A DNA stretch of 64,000 nt, taken from contig NZ_JAUSUR010000005.1 of the NCBI RefSeq assembly GCF_030814225.1, positions 62,001 through 126,000 on the forward strand, written 5' to 3'. The notes under the pieces are model-generated. The model was not told where the DNA came from. It did not search any database and saw only the letters and a list, made by a program, of their open reading frames with translations. Positions 16,863-25,938 of this stretch are shown one piece after another. Numbering within the stretch: the first letter of the stretch is position 1; every line of letters starts with the position of its first letter. The position numbers and the translations under genes were made by a program. Source of the stretch: Breznakia pachnodae (GTDB lineage Bacteria; Bacillota_I; Bacilli_A; Erysipelotrichales; Erysipelotrichaceae).

Positions 16863-17233
16863 TATTTACTGCTTATTTCTTTTATACGAAACTGTGTCAT
16901 ATTTTTAATAAGCTCTTTTGGTATTTCCTGTTTTGCATAAAATTGAATTGCATTCTTACTAGTATCTCTATACTCTGCTAATTCTTTTTTAAATGAAGCT
17001 TTGGTTGCGGGAGTTATATAGAAGGCAACTCCAACCTTTACTGTTGCAATCTGTACCAAGAATTTTCCTTTGTAATAGTATGCAGGCGCACCCCAAGCAA
17101 TCTTCTCACTGATTTCATCAGATGCAGACATAATTGCACTACGTAAAGCTTCTAGTTGTTCTTTACTGCGTTCATCTACAACGCTAACAAACTCATCATA
17201 GGTCTTAGCAACATCTTTCTTTTTAGTATCCAT
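16862..17233 (-). CDS. DUF1801 / YdhG-like protein
   Basis: 123 residues with the YdhG/DUF1801 pattern (SEKIAWGAPAYYYKGKFLVQIATVKVGVAFYITP). Members have a frataxin-like fold and have been proposed as iron chaperones. It is the last gene of an operon with glutathione peroxidase and OhrR, so a role in metal handling under peroxide stress is plausible but inferred. The ribosome site is weak. Confidence 0.8.
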   Translation of the reverse strand: MDTKKKDVAKTYDEFVSVVDERSKEQLEALRSAIMSASDEISEKIAWGAPAYYYKGKFLVQIATVKVGVAFYITPATKASFKKELAEYRDTSKNAIQFYAKQEIPKELIKNMTQFRIKEISSK

Positions 17234-17251
17234 CTTATACTAGCCTTATTA

Positions 17252-17680
17252 TTAATCTAACGTATTCAGTACTTTATATAATAACTGATATAACGTCATT
17301 GCATCTTCTGGTGAAAGGTTGATACAACTTCCAATCTTTTCAGGAATATCTTTTGCAGAGTCTTGAAGGTTCTTTCCCTTCTTTGTAAGTTTCACTACCA
17401 AGTTACGCTCATCATTCTTGTCTCTGACACGACTAACCAGACCTTCACCTTCCAGTTTTTTTAGAAGTGGAGTCAGTGTACCAGAGTCAAGAAATAACTT
17501 CTGACCTAAGGTTTTCACATTCATACTTTCTTCTTCCCACAACACTAACATCGTTATATATTGTGTATAAGTTAGACCTATCTCATCAAGAAAAGGTCGA
17601 TACTTTCGTACAACCTCTTTTGAGCAGGCATAAAGTGGAAAACACAATTGATTTTCTAATTTTAATGAATCTACTGCCAT
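17252..17680 (-). CDS. ohrR: OhrR-type MarR family peroxide sensor
   Basis: 142 residues of the MarR family. The N-terminus LENQLCFPLYACSKEV carries the OhrR reactive cysteine (Cys13) in the family's characteristic LCFxLY context, plus a second cysteine at 19. The winged helix is VKTLGQKLFLDSGTLTPLLKKLEGEGLV. OhrR represses peroxide defence genes until its cysteine is oxidised by organic hydroperoxide. It lies 19 bases after the peroxidase gene, downstream of a consensus OhrR box. Confidence 0.9.
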   Translation of the reverse strand: MAVDSLKLENQLCFPLYACSKEVVRKYRPFLDEIGLTYTQYITMLVLWEEESMNVKTLGQKLFLDSGTLTPLLKKLEGEGLVSRVRDKNDERNLVVKLTKKGKNLQDSAKDIPEKIGSCINLSPEDAMTLYQLLYKVLNTLD

Positions 17681-17699
17681 ATCTTTCTCCTAATTATTT

Positions 17700-18173
17700 C
17701 TATAGTAACTTTATTATATCACTTTCTAGCTCTTCTGGCTTCTTTGTTGGCGCAAAACGATCAACAAGATTTCCATCACGATCTATTAAGAATTTCGTGA
17801 AGTTCCATTTTACCTTAGATCCAATTAGACCTGATTTATGTTTTTTTAAATAAGTGAAGACTGGACTTTCATTTGATCCGTTTACATCAACTTTAGCGAA
17901 ACGCTTAAATGTTGTCTGATAATTCATCTGACAAAACTCACCGATTTCCTTATCAGTCCCTGGAGCCTGATGTCCAAACTGATTGCAAGGAAAATCTAAG
18001 ATTTCCAAACCTTGGTCTTTGTATTTATCATATAACTCCTGCAAACCTTCGTATTGTGGTGTAAATCCACACCCAGTTGCTGTATTCACAACCAATAATA
18101 CTTTTCCTTTATATTCAGATAAACTAACATCTTTACCTTCTGCATCAACTGCTGTTAAATCATATAAACTCAT
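17700..18173 (-). CDS. Glutathione peroxidase family thiol peroxidase
   Basis: 157 residues with NTATGCGFTPQYEGL, where Cys replaces selenocysteine, then FPCNQFGHQAPG and WNFTKFLIDRDG. Bacterial cysteine homologues usually use thioredoxin rather than glutathione to reduce hydroperoxides. GGAGG precedes the ATG. It is the first gene of the OhrR-controlled operon. Confidence 0.93.
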   Translation of the reverse strand: MSLYDLTAVDAEGKDVSLSEYKGKVLLVVNTATGCGFTPQYEGLQELYDKYKDQGLEILDFPCNQFGHQAPGTDKEIGEFCQMNYQTTFKRFAKVDVNGSNESPVFTYLKKHKSGLIGSKVKWNFTKFLIDRDGNLVDRFAPTKKPEELESDIIKLL

Positions 18174-18197
18174 AATGATACCTCCATATGTATTGTA

Positions 18198-18234
18198 TAC
18201 AATTTAATTGTACTCCATTCAAGACGAATGTCAA
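18198..18234 (-). promoter_or_regulatory. Promoter with OhrR box for the peroxidase operon
   Basis: TTGACA (18229-18234) and TACAAT (18207-18212) lie 16 bases apart on the minus strand. TACAATTTAATTGTA (18198-18212) is a 15-bp palindrome matching the known OhrR operator form TACAATT-A-AATTGTA and covering the -10. An adjacent ATTGTATACAAT (18192-18203) overlaps it. Confidence 0.85.
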
Positions 18235-18308
18235 TCTTTAATCAAAGAAATTACAAAACCAATATTTCTTTCGTGTTATAATAAATGATGTAAAAGGAGG
18301 AATATGTT

Positions 18309-18809
18309 ATGGATTTATTAGTTTCAAGAAGAAGTTGCCGTTCGTTTACAGATAAAGAAGTCTCTAAAGAGGTACTTGATAAAATTCTTTATGCAGGTAT
18401 ATGTGCACCAAGTGCAAAGAATCGTCAAAATACAAAACTCCTTGTCTTCCAAGATAAAGAAGTAATTCAACAGTTATCAAAACTAAATGCAAGAGTAATG
18501 AATAGTGATGGGGACCCATTCTATGGTGCTCCAATCGTAGTTGTTGTATTCTATCCAAATGATGCAGCTACAGGTATTCAGGATGCAAGTTTGGTTATGG
18601 GAAACCTAATGAATGAAGCATATGCACAAGGTGTTGGTTCTTGTTGGATTAACCGTGCCAAAGAAATGTTTGAATTTGATGAAGGAAAAGAAATCCTTAA
18701 GAAATATGGATTGGAACAGTATATTGGAGTTGGTTGTTGTATCTTAGGTGACCCTACTGGAGAACCTAGAGAAAAGACAGTTGATACTTCAAGAATAATC
18801 TATGAGTAA
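18309..18809 (+). CDS. Nitroreductase family protein
   Basis: 166 residues with the FMN-binding nitroreductase pattern: SRRSCRSFTDKEVSKEVLDKIL (6-27), CAPSAKNRQNTKLLVF (32-47), and VGSCWINRAKEMFE. The family reduces nitro compounds, quinones or flavins with NAD(P)H. AAAAGGAGG precedes the start. It stands alone, with a strong bidirectional terminator shared with pepA. Confidence 0.9.
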   Translation: MDLLVSRRSCRSFTDKEVSKEVLDKILYAGICAPSAKNRQNTKLLVFQDKEVIQQLSKLNARVMNSDGDPFYGAPIVVVVFYPNDAATGIQDASLVMGNLMNEAYAQGVGSCWINRAKEMFEFDEGKEILKKYGLEQYIGVGCCILGDPTGEPREKTVDTSRIIYE

Positions 18810-18810
18810 A

Positions 18811-18851
18811 GAAAAAATAGTCGAATCTTTTATCATTCGACTATTTTTTTA
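18811..18851. terminator. Bidirectional terminator between nitroreductase and pepA
   Basis: ATAGTCGAAT (18817-18826) and ATTCGACTAT (18835-18844) form a perfect 10-bp stem, with six A before and eight T after. Confidence 0.85.
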
Positions 18852-18861
18852 GTATATATCC

Positions 18862-20292
18862 TTATTTATCAAACAATGCAGCCATTGTTTTCGCCATTGC
18901 TCCAGTAGCACCTTCACTTGCTAATGGGTTGACTTTGGCATCATAACTTGTACCTGCAATATCTAAATGAATCCATTGTGTTCCCTTATCTACAAACTCT
19001 TCCAAGAAACAAGCAGCCACACTTGATCCTGCTCCTCCAGCTTTTGAATTTACTAAATCAGCAACACTGCTGCTTCTAAGCATTTCATGATAATCATTGT
19101 CTAGAGGTAATCTCCAGATTTTTTCATTACTTATCATTGCAGCTTGTTCAAAGTCTTTGAAGAATGTTTCATCATTCGCAAATGTTCCTGTATAAGATTT
19201 ACCTAACGCCATAATTACTGCACCAGTTAATGTAGCAATATCAATTACACGTTTTGCTCCTAGTTGTTGAGCATAGGTAATTCCATCCATCAAGATTAAA
19301 CGTCCTTCTGCATCTGTATTGGTAATTTCAACTGTTTTCTTTGATAGTGATACAAGAACATCATCACAGTTATATGCTTCTCCTGAAATCATATTTTCAG
19401 TTGAAGGAATAATTGCATATACATTTGCTTTTAACTTACGCTTTGCAATTATTTCCATTGCACCAAGTACATTAGCAGCACCACACATATCACTCTTCAT
19501 TGCAATCATACCTGCAGCAGACTTCAAATTATATCCACCACTGTCAAATGTGATTCCTTTTCCTACAAGTGCAGTATATGGTTCATCACCAGCACCATTG
19601 TATTTCAATACAATTAAACGAGCTTCCAGTGCACTACCTTGATTTACACCTAAGATTCCACCAGCTCCAATTTTTTCTAATTCTTTGTTTGTTAGAATAT
19701 CTGCCTCTAACTTGCATTCATCTGCAAGTTTTTTCGCATAGTCAGCTAAATCTAGTGGTGTCATATAATTACTAGGCATATTACCTAATGTTCTAGCATG
19801 ATTAACAGCTTCACCCATTATTACCCCTTTTTCAATATCAGCAGTTATATCTTCTTTTCCTACCACCTCATAAGTTACTTCAGCTTTTGCTTTTGCATCA
19901 ATCTTTGTGAACTCATATCCAGCAATTGCTTGAGTTTCCGCAAACAATGCAGCAAGCGCATGTTCATCAAACTTTTCAGTTCTCGCTGAACGAATGTGTA
20001 CAGTAATACTTTTTTCTTTATTTGATTTCACTAAAGCACCAAATGCTTGTTGAAGTCCAGTTACTGTAATATCTTCTTCTTTTCCTAATCCTACAAATGT
20101 AATTGATTTAAATGGTAGTTTTCCTAATGTATATACTTTTGTTATCTTACCTAATTTACGATCAATTTCGTCTTTTAATTCATAACCTAACCCATCACGA
20201 AGCTTCCCACAAATATCTCTTCCCTCATAAACAGGATAAAGAACATCTGCTTTTGAATCAATGATGTGTTCTAATTCTGATTGCTTTATCAT
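18862..20292 (-). CDS. pepA: Leucyl aminopeptidase, M17 family
   Basis: A cytosolic two-metal aminopeptidase releasing N-terminal residues. The M17 signature NTDAEGRLIL is present, with the preceding VGKGITFDSGGYNLK metal/substrate segment and MKSDMCGAANVLG. The N-terminal macro-like domain is shorter and more divergent than the catalytic part. I start at MIKQSELEH (20292), because GAGAGG lies just upstream and would be coding if an earlier ATG were used. Confidence 0.93.
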   Translation of the reverse strand: MIKQSELEHIIDSKADVLYPVYEGRDICGKLRDGLGYELKDEIDRKLGKITKVYTLGKLPFKSITFVGLGKEEDITVTGLQQAFGALVKSNKEKSITVHIRSARTEKFDEHALAALFAETQAIAGYEFTKIDAKAKAEVTYEVVGKEDITADIEKGVIMGEAVNHARTLGNMPSNYMTPLDLADYAKKLADECKLEADILTNKELEKIGAGGILGVNQGSALEARLIVLKYNGAGDEPYTALVGKGITFDSGGYNLKSAAGMIAMKSDMCGAANVLGAMEIIAKRKLKANVYAIIPSTENMISGEAYNCDDVLVSLSKKTVEITNTDAEGRLILMDGITYAQQLGAKRVIDIATLTGAVIMALGKSYTGTFANDETFFKDFEQAAMISNEKIWRLPLDNDYHEMLRSSSVADLVNSKAGGAGSSVAACFLEEFVDKGTQWIHLDIAGTSYDAKVNPLASEGATGAMAKTMAALFDK

Positions 20293-20381
20293 AATATTAC
20301 CTCTCTTCATCTGTTTTCCATTATACTATTTTTTAGACTATAAAAGTAGGATTTAACAACCATTTATATAAATTTGTTACT

Positions 20382-20861
20382 CTAATCTAACTTGAAGGTA
20401 ATAGTTACTGTAGGATTCTCTCTTAATAATGTACTAAAAGAATCTATATCTTCCACATATCCCAGCTTAATATATCCACCATAAGCATTATCAAATGATT
20501 CATAGAATACAACAAGCGTACGATTTGACCAATACATAATCTCTCCACTTTCCATCTTTTGTGGCCGAGTTGTATCCATCATACTCAAATCTATATTTAA
20601 ATCATACTTCTTTTCATTATTATTTAAATCGTCCATTACAATCGTTAATGGAAACAACTGAATAAATTCTTTAGTTGCATCATTGTCATATAGTTTCGCA
20701 GTAAATTCTACTGAATCAATTTCAACAACTATTGAAATTAATTCTTTAGAGGTTTCTGCCTCCTCTGCTTTCTCATTTTCTACAAGTGAAGTGTTTTGAT
20801 TTGAACACGAACTGATCAAAAAACTCATCATCAAAGTTATAAGAATTTTAACTCCTTTCAT
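20382..20861 (-). CDS. Lipoprotein with cyclophilin-like fold
   Basis: About 159 residues. A signal peptide ends in a lipobox (LISSCSN), followed by an acidic linker and a C-terminal domain with the cyclophilin-like pattern (NNEKKYDLNID, GEIMYWSNRTLVVFYESF, YIKLGYVEDI). Proteins of this type often sit beside LysR regulators and acetyltransferases, as here; function is unknown. The ATG at 20861 is preceded by GAGGAG, and the stop of the acetyltransferase gene lies 1 base away, so the two are coupled. Confidence 0.82.
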   Translation of the reverse strand: MKGVKILITLMMSFLISSCSNQNTSLVENEKAEEAETSKELISIVVEIDSVEFTAKLYDNDATKEFIQLFPLTIVMDDLNNNEKKYDLNIDLSMMDTTRPQKMESGEIMYWSNRTLVVFYESFDNAYGGYIKLGYVEDIDSFSTLLRENPTVTITFKLD

Positions 20862-20862
20862 A

Positions 20863-21453
20863 TTACTCCTCTGGTACAATCTTTATTACTTTAGCAGGCA
20901 CACCAGCAACAATTGTATTCGCTTCAACATCCTTGGTTACAACTGCACCTGCTGATATAATTGCATTCTCATTTACTGTCACTCCAGGCATCACTGTAGC
21001 ACCTACACCAATCCAGACATTCTTCTTTATATGAATTTTTTTATTTGTTGTTATATGACGTTTATCAGGATGTAAATCATGATTAATTGTAATCAAATTT
21101 ACTTTAGGCCCAATAAAGCAATTATCTTCAATTGTAATTCCACCTCGATCCATAAACTCACAACAATGATTTATAAAAACATTTTTACCAAGCTTAATAT
21201 TCTTTCCGAAATCTGTATAAAACGGAGGTAAAATCCATGTTGAGGCATCAATATCTTCCCCAGTTAATCTAGAAAATATTTCTCTAACTTCTTCTTTTGT
21301 ATGATAACCAGTATTTAACTCTGCTATTATTCTTTGCGCATCTTCAATAATCTCACTAATTATTTCAAACCCTTCTACCTTTGATGATAATGGAAAACCA
21401 TTTAAATCTTTATATAGTATTTCTTGTTTTATATTGTTCATAATTTCATTCAC
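20863..21453 (-). CDS. Maltose/galactoside O-acetyltransferase family
   Basis: 196 residues of the LacA/Maa/NodL left-handed beta-helix family: HTKEEVREIFSRLTGEDID near the N-terminus, then NVFINHCCEFMDRGGITIEDNCFIGP and VWIGVGATVMPGVTVNENAIISAGAVVTKDVEANTIVAGVPAK. These enzymes acetylate sugars using acetyl-CoA. It diverges from the LysR gene at 21613, its likely regulator. The start is uncertain because no good ribosome site is visible. Confidence 0.9.
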   Translation of the reverse strand: MNEIMNNIKQEILYKDLNGFPLSSKVEGFEIISEIIEDAQRIIAELNTGYHTKEEVREIFSRLTGEDIDASTWILPPFYTDFGKNIKLGKNVFINHCCEFMDRGGITIEDNCFIGPKVNLITINHDLHPDKRHITTNKKIHIKKNVWIGVGATVMPGVTVNENAIISAGAVVTKDVEANTIVAGVPAKVIKIVPEE

Positions 21454-21612
21454 ACATAATAGTTAATTTTATATTATTATGTATCTTCTCCTTCATATAA
21501 ATTATAAGCAACAAAAGCAATTATGTTAAATACCTATATCAAATATTCTGCAATGCTTTAAAAGCATATTTGTAAATGATATAATTATATTATCAGATAA
21601 GGAGTAATCATT

Positions 21613-22503
21613 ATGGAATTACGTGTTCTTAAATATTTTTTAGTTGTCGCTCAAGAAAGAAACATTTCAAAGGCAGCAAATATTCTTCACATTACACAAC
21701 CAACTCTATCGCGACAATTAAAAGAATTAGAAAATGAATTAGGAGTTATACTTTTTGTTCGTGGAAATCGCAAAATAACATTAACTGAAGATGGAATGTT
21801 TTTGCATAAACGAGCAGAAGAAATTATTTCACTCACAGAGAAAACAGAAGTTGAAATTAAAGTTCCCAATCAGGCATTAAACGGAACAATCTATATTGGT
21901 GGTGGTGAAACTCATGTAATGAAATATCTAGCAAAAACAATGAAAAACATTCAAAAGAGGCATCCTCTTATTAAATTTAATCTATATAGTGGAAATGCTG
22001 ATGACGTGATTGAAAAATTAGATAAAGGATTAATTGATTTTGGGATTATTATAAGTCCTGCAAATATAGATAAATATGATTCTCTTGAACTACCAGGACA
22101 TGATACTTGGGGAATCCTAATGCATAAAGACTCCCCTCTATCTCATAAAGATAGTATTTCTCCAGTTGATTTGATGAAAGAACCGCTTATTTGTTCAGTT
22201 CAGTCTTTTGTACATACTAAGATATCAAATTGGTTTCATAAAGATTACGATAGTTTAAACATTGTAGCAAACTATAATCTAATTTATAATGCATCACTAC
22301 TTGTTGAAGAAAAGATTGGATACGCTATTGGTTTAAAAGATTTGATCAATACTAGTGGAAACAGTAATTTATGTTTCATTCCACTAAAACCTAAACTAGA
22401 ATCAAGTCTTAATATCATTTGGAAGAAACATCAAGTTTTCTCAAAAACTAATGAGGTATTCTTAAAAGAGTTGATTTCAACAATAAATAATATACATGAA
22501 TAA
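21613..22503 (+). CDS. LysR family transcriptional regulator
   Basis: 296 residues with the LysR N-terminal helix-turn-helix (FLVVAQERNISKAANILHITQPTLSRQLKELE) and a periplasmic-binding-like sensor domain. AAGGAG precedes the ATG. It is divergent from the acetyltransferase/lipoprotein operon, a standard LysR arrangement for control of that operon. Confidence 0.93.
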   Translation: MELRVLKYFLVVAQERNISKAANILHITQPTLSRQLKELENELGVILFVRGNRKITLTEDGMFLHKRAEEIISLTEKTEVEIKVPNQALNGTIYIGGGETHVMKYLAKTMKNIQKRHPLIKFNLYSGNADDVIEKLDKGLIDFGIIISPANIDKYDSLELPGHDTWGILMHKDSPLSHKDSISPVDLMKEPLICSVQSFVHTKISNWFHKDYDSLNIVANYNLIYNASLLVEEKIGYAIGLKDLINTSGNSNLCFIPLKPKLESSLNIIWKKHQVFSKTNEVFLKELISTINNIHE

Positions 22504-22540
22504 AGGAGGTACATCATATCAAATGCACCCCCTTTTATTA
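22503..22540. terminator. Bidirectional terminator after the LysR gene
   Basis: AAAGGAGGTACAT (22503-22515) pairs with ATGCACCCCCTTT (22523-22535) with few mismatches, followed by TTATTATTT. It lies between convergent genes. Confidence 0.65.
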
Positions 22541-22556
22541 TTTGTAAATCGATTTA

Positions 22557-23270
22557 TCAGCAACGAACATTTTTTCGTTTAAACCCAATTCTATTTTTAT
22601 CAATTGCTTTTTTTATTTCGTTTTCAGCACTTGATACTTTTAGTTTCTTATCATCACGATATACATCAATTTCCCCTATTTCTTGTGCAACTTCATATGC
22701 TTTCTCATGTAGTAGTAAATAAGAAACACCAACTGCAGCAACAAAACTGTTCATTGCATATCTTGCACGATTTGGTGCACTATGGATATTTGCTTTCACT
22801 TCATCCAGCATCTTAGATAGTTTCACAGTATCAAATACATCATCACTTTGATTGCCTAATAACCAACAATAACAACTAAACCCTGCAGACATATATAACT
22901 CTTTCTCTGTTTTAATCCATCGATCTGCAACTTCTTGAGCGAAGCTTGTTTCTGCTAATGTTACAGCAACAATATAATCTGAAATCATATGAAAGTATGC
23001 GCTCTCCATCCATTTATCAAAGTTATCTTCACTCATAGTTTCTACATTAGCAATAACTCCTGCAAGATACATTGCATCATAATTCCCACTTGCATATAAC
23101 TCATTCGCCAATTCCTGATTACCATGATATTTTTTATCTAAAGGCTTCATCGCACCAGTGGCAACACCAAATAATGGTTCCTTGGCACCTTGACCTATAT
23201 AAATTTTTTTTGTACGTTCACTTGAAAGTTTTTCTAATTCTTCCATTACAAGTTCGAAATCTATCTTCAT
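22557..23270 (-). CDS. AlkD-type DNA alkylation repair protein
   Basis: 237 residues of the AlkD-type all-helical HEAT-like family: LFGVATGAMKPLDKKY near the N-terminus, YLAGVIANVETMSEDNFDKWMESA, and the AMNSFVAAVG helix. These glycosylases remove alkylated purines by capturing the DNA backbone. It ends with a basic tail. AAAGGA lies upstream of the ATG. It follows a GNAT gene by 16 bases, so the two may be co-transcribed. Confidence 0.85.
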   Translation of the reverse strand: MKIDFELVMEELEKLSSERTKKIYIGQGAKEPLFGVATGAMKPLDKKYHGNQELANELYASGNYDAMYLAGVIANVETMSEDNFDKWMESAYFHMISDYIVAVTLAETSFAQEVADRWIKTEKELYMSAGFSCYCWLLGNQSDDVFDTVKLSKMLDEVKANIHSAPNRARYAMNSFVAAVGVSYLLLHEKAYEVAQEIGEIDVYRDDKKLKVSSAENEIKKAIDKNRIGFKRKNVRC

Positions 23271-23286
23271 CTTTGTACATTTCCTT

Positions 23287-23760
23287 TCATAATAGTATTT
23301 TCATTATATACTCTTCTTCATTTTCATCAATCACTTGAAAACCTAAATTTAAATACATATTATAAGCATAATTATCTTTTTGAACCGCTAAGGATGCTTC
23401 TTTATAACCTTTTCTCTTAAGCAGTTTCAACATTTCCTTCATCAGTGCATTTCCAACACCTTTTCCTTGGTATTGCTTCAATACTGAAATCGCAAACTCT
23501 GGAGTAGTTTCATCAACATTTCCAAACCCTTTAATATTTCTTACCCATACAGCACCAATTAAATTATTATCAATTTCTACACATAAACAATAATCATCTT
23601 TTTGAGTTCCAAAGTTATCAATATAAATGAATATCTCAGGTTCGTAAATAATTGATTTAGGGACTAAATTATCCTTATCTTTTTGAAATATTGCTTCATA
23701 TAAAAAAGTTTCTAATAGTTTATATTCTTGTTTCTTCATTTCTCGAATCTTATACTTCAT
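23287..23760 (-). CDS. GNAT family N-acetyltransferase
   Basis: About 157 residues with the acetyl-CoA-binding motif QYQGKGVGNALMKEMLKLLKRKGYKEASLAVQ and a C-terminal NYAYNMYLNLGFQVIDE. The substrate is unknown. I start at MKYKIREM (23760), with AGGAAAGG 7 bases upstream, rather than an earlier ATG overlapping that site. It lies between the AlkD gene and an orphan gene on the same strand. Confidence 0.88.
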   Translation of the reverse strand: MKYKIREMKKQEYKLLETFLYEAIFQKDKDNLVPKSIIYEPEIFIYIDNFGTQKDDYCLCVEIDNNLIGAVWVRNIKGFGNVDETTPEFAISVLKQYQGKGVGNALMKEMLKLLKRKGYKEASLAVQKDNYAYNMYLNLGFQVIDENEEEYIMKILL

Positions 23761-23786
23761 CTTAATACCTTTCCTCATAATTATTA

Positions 23787-24770
23787 TTAGTCTTGATATA
23801 AAATGTTATGTCGTTTCAGAATCTCATTAATCCTTGAAGGATTTGATGTCATACACATTGCTTTTTTCAAATTGGGAAATTGTTTTAATTCTTCATCACT
23901 AATGTCATTTACATCAAATGCTTCATCTTCTCCATCCCATTGTGGTGCAATATTAGCATAGATTTCATCTCCACCATCCATATTAATCACAGTTATCTCT
24001 TTTGCCAATTTTTTCGGAATAGGCAATTCTTTAAAATAATTCAAAACTTCTTCAATTGGATCCATACTATCTAAGTTTAATTTTTCCTCTTTATATTGCT
24101 TAGCAAATTCATATACATCAAAATAAGGTTTTAATAATTCTAAATCGTAAATAAGAATCTGTAGAATTGATAATTTAAAGTTTAAATTATCAAATTTTAA
24201 AACCTCTCCATTAACCTTTTTAATTGTATAATCCCTAACTTCACTTGATTTTGGTCTTGGTGGATTATAAGAAATAGAAATCGGTGCATTTGGTTTATTT
24301 CCCATTTTGTAATATACACCTTTTTGCTTGCTCCAGTAAATTAAGTTAAAGTCACCAATTCCAGTGCGCTCATTATGTTTAAAAAAGATATTAATAGGTC
24401 TTTCATTAAGTGATAAATCAATTTTACAAACTCTATTTGGTAATACTTTTTCTCTCCACTTGGATTCCACTTTATCTCCAAAATACATAGATACATTAAC
24501 AATGTTGTGCTTTTCATCAATATAAGCCTTACGATGTTTCAGATATATACACTCTTTATCACATGTATTAAATACCATCCCAACATCATGAAAGATATAA
24601 CTTATTTCACGCTCTTCATGAATAACCTCAGGTTCACCTAAAACTGATATTACATCATCAATTGACAAAGGAAATTCCAATTTCATTCCATCTAATTGCA
24701 TATAGTTATTATTGAAATTTATACGTTCAACAACTGTCTTATTCTTTTTAAACTTGTCAAATATACTCAT
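23787..24770 (-). CDS. Uncharacterised protein, DUF6892-like C-terminus
   Basis: 327 residues, soluble and acidic towards the C-terminus. A beta-rich N-terminal half (MQLDGMKLEFPLSIDDVISVLGEPEVI) is followed by a half resembling DUF6892-type proteins (FKLSILQILIYDLELLKPYFDVYEFAKQY; EITVINMDGGDEIYANIAPQWDGEDEAFDV). I recognise no catalytic motif. It follows the ankyrin protein gene by 14 bases with its own GGAGGGAG site, so the pair form an operon. Orphan proteins of this sort are often immunity or contact-dependent factors, but that is a guess. Confidence 0.7.
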   Translation of the reverse strand: MSIFDKFKKNKTVVERINFNNNYMQLDGMKLEFPLSIDDVISVLGEPEVIHEEREISYIFHDVGMVFNTCDKECIYLKHRKAYIDEKHNIVNVSMYFGDKVESKWREKVLPNRVCKIDLSLNERPINIFFKHNERTGIGDFNLIYWSKQKGVYYKMGNKPNAPISISYNPPRPKSSEVRDYTIKKVNGEVLKFDNLNFKLSILQILIYDLELLKPYFDVYEFAKQYKEEKLNLDSMDPIEEVLNYFKELPIPKKLAKEITVINMDGGDEIYANIAPQWDGEDEAFDVNDISDEELKQFPNLKKAMCMTSNPSRINEILKRHNILYQD

Positions 24771-24784
24771 GCTCCCTCCAAATA

Positions 24785-25840
24785 CTACCTTCGATAGTTT
24801 ACCTGTTTCAATGTAATTGGTTCTGGATTATCCAATACCCATTCTACTGCCATTTGAGTCCAACGATATAGTTCCTCTTTATCCACGTTTCGTTTTTTTA
24901 TTTCTTTAATCAGGTTTGTTAACTCTGAAAGAATTTTTTCTTTGCATTTTCCTTTTGATAAATAATCTAGAAAAGCATCACACATCTTACGATATTCACC
25001 ATCCCAGTTTACACCACCATTATCAAGCAGTTCTCTTGTGACTTTTCCAGTAATTCTAACTGCTTCGCCTTGTAATGTAGTTGCGTGTCCCTGACCTGGT
25101 ACCAACAATTCCCATAGTTCCTGATGTTGGTCTTGCCATTTCGTAGTGTTCACTACTATTTTAGCAGTCCCATCGTTCATAATTCTTTTAGGAACTGATT
25201 CTACATCAAAAAGTTGATAAAGTCCATTTAATGCACATTCCATACTTTCTATAAAATCAGGATTAATCTGATTGCGATAAAATTCAAAATCAGTTCCAAT
25301 CCTTGTAACTTCTTTACGCATATCTTCTGTAACCTTGTCACCTTGTTCTAATAGATATTTCGCAATATCATATGCTGCTTCTAAATCAATATTTCTCACG
25401 CCTCGTAACATTGCATATAGTGGCGTTGCATTCGCATTGTTTAGCGCAGTTATATCTGCACCAGCATCCAGTAGCAATTTTACATTTTCAAACTTAAAAC
25501 TGGTTGCTGCACTATGTAGTGGTGTATCCCCCATATAATCCCTCACTGCAATATCAGCACCCAATTCAATTAGTAATGCCACACTGGAATTAAAATAAGT
25601 AGCATGATAATCCAATGGTGTTCTTTTCCATCTTCCTACATAATTTACATCTCCACCATGTTCAACATACCAACGGATAATATCCTCAGGTATATCTCGA
25701 TAAGAAATAATTGTATTCTGATTGTATGTATTATATGCTTCAATCTGACAATCACTCAGAATATCAATCAATGCATCAATGTCCTTCGTCTTAATTAATT
25801 CATCAACCACTTTAGGAAGTGTTTTTCTTTTAGTTGCCAT
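24785..25840 (-). CDS. Ankyrin-repeat protein
   Basis: About 351 residues. Ankyrin repeats cover about residues 55-160 (YVEHGGDVNYVGRWKRTPLDYHATY; LIELGADIAVRDYMGDTPLHSAATS; LLLDAGADITALNNANATPLYAML), followed by an uncharacterised C-terminal half. No signal peptide or membrane helix. I choose the ATG at 25840 because GGAG is 6 bases upstream; the earlier ATG lacks a good site. It is the first gene of a two-gene unit with the DUF6892-like gene. Confidence 0.85.
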   Translation of the reverse strand: MATKRKTLPKVVDELIKTKDIDALIDILSDCQIEAYNTYNQNTIISYRDIPEDIIRWYVEHGGDVNYVGRWKRTPLDYHATYFNSSVALLIELGADIAVRDYMGDTPLHSAATSFKFENVKLLLDAGADITALNNANATPLYAMLRGVRNIDLEAAYDIAKYLLEQGDKVTEDMRKEVTRIGTDFEFYRNQINPDFIESMECALNGLYQLFDVESVPKRIMNDGTAKIVVNTTKWQDQHQELWELLVPGQGHATTLQGEAVRITGKVTRELLDNGGVNWDGEYRKMCDAFLDYLSKGKCKEKILSELTNLIKEIKKRNVDKEELYRWTQMAVEWVLDNPEPITLKQVNYRR

Positions 25841-25890
25841 GTTTTTCTCCATTTATATAACTGTTTCCTTAAATTCATTATAAGACAAAA

Positions 25891-25928
25891 AGAGAATATA
25901 AGATATAACATAATATCTCATATTCTCT
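25891..25928 (-). terminator. Terminator of the MATE gene
   Basis: AGAGAATAT/ATATTCTCT with an inner AGATAT/ATATCT stem; the minus-strand transcript ends with five U. Confidence 0.8.
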
Positions 25929-25938
25929 TTCTCTTATA

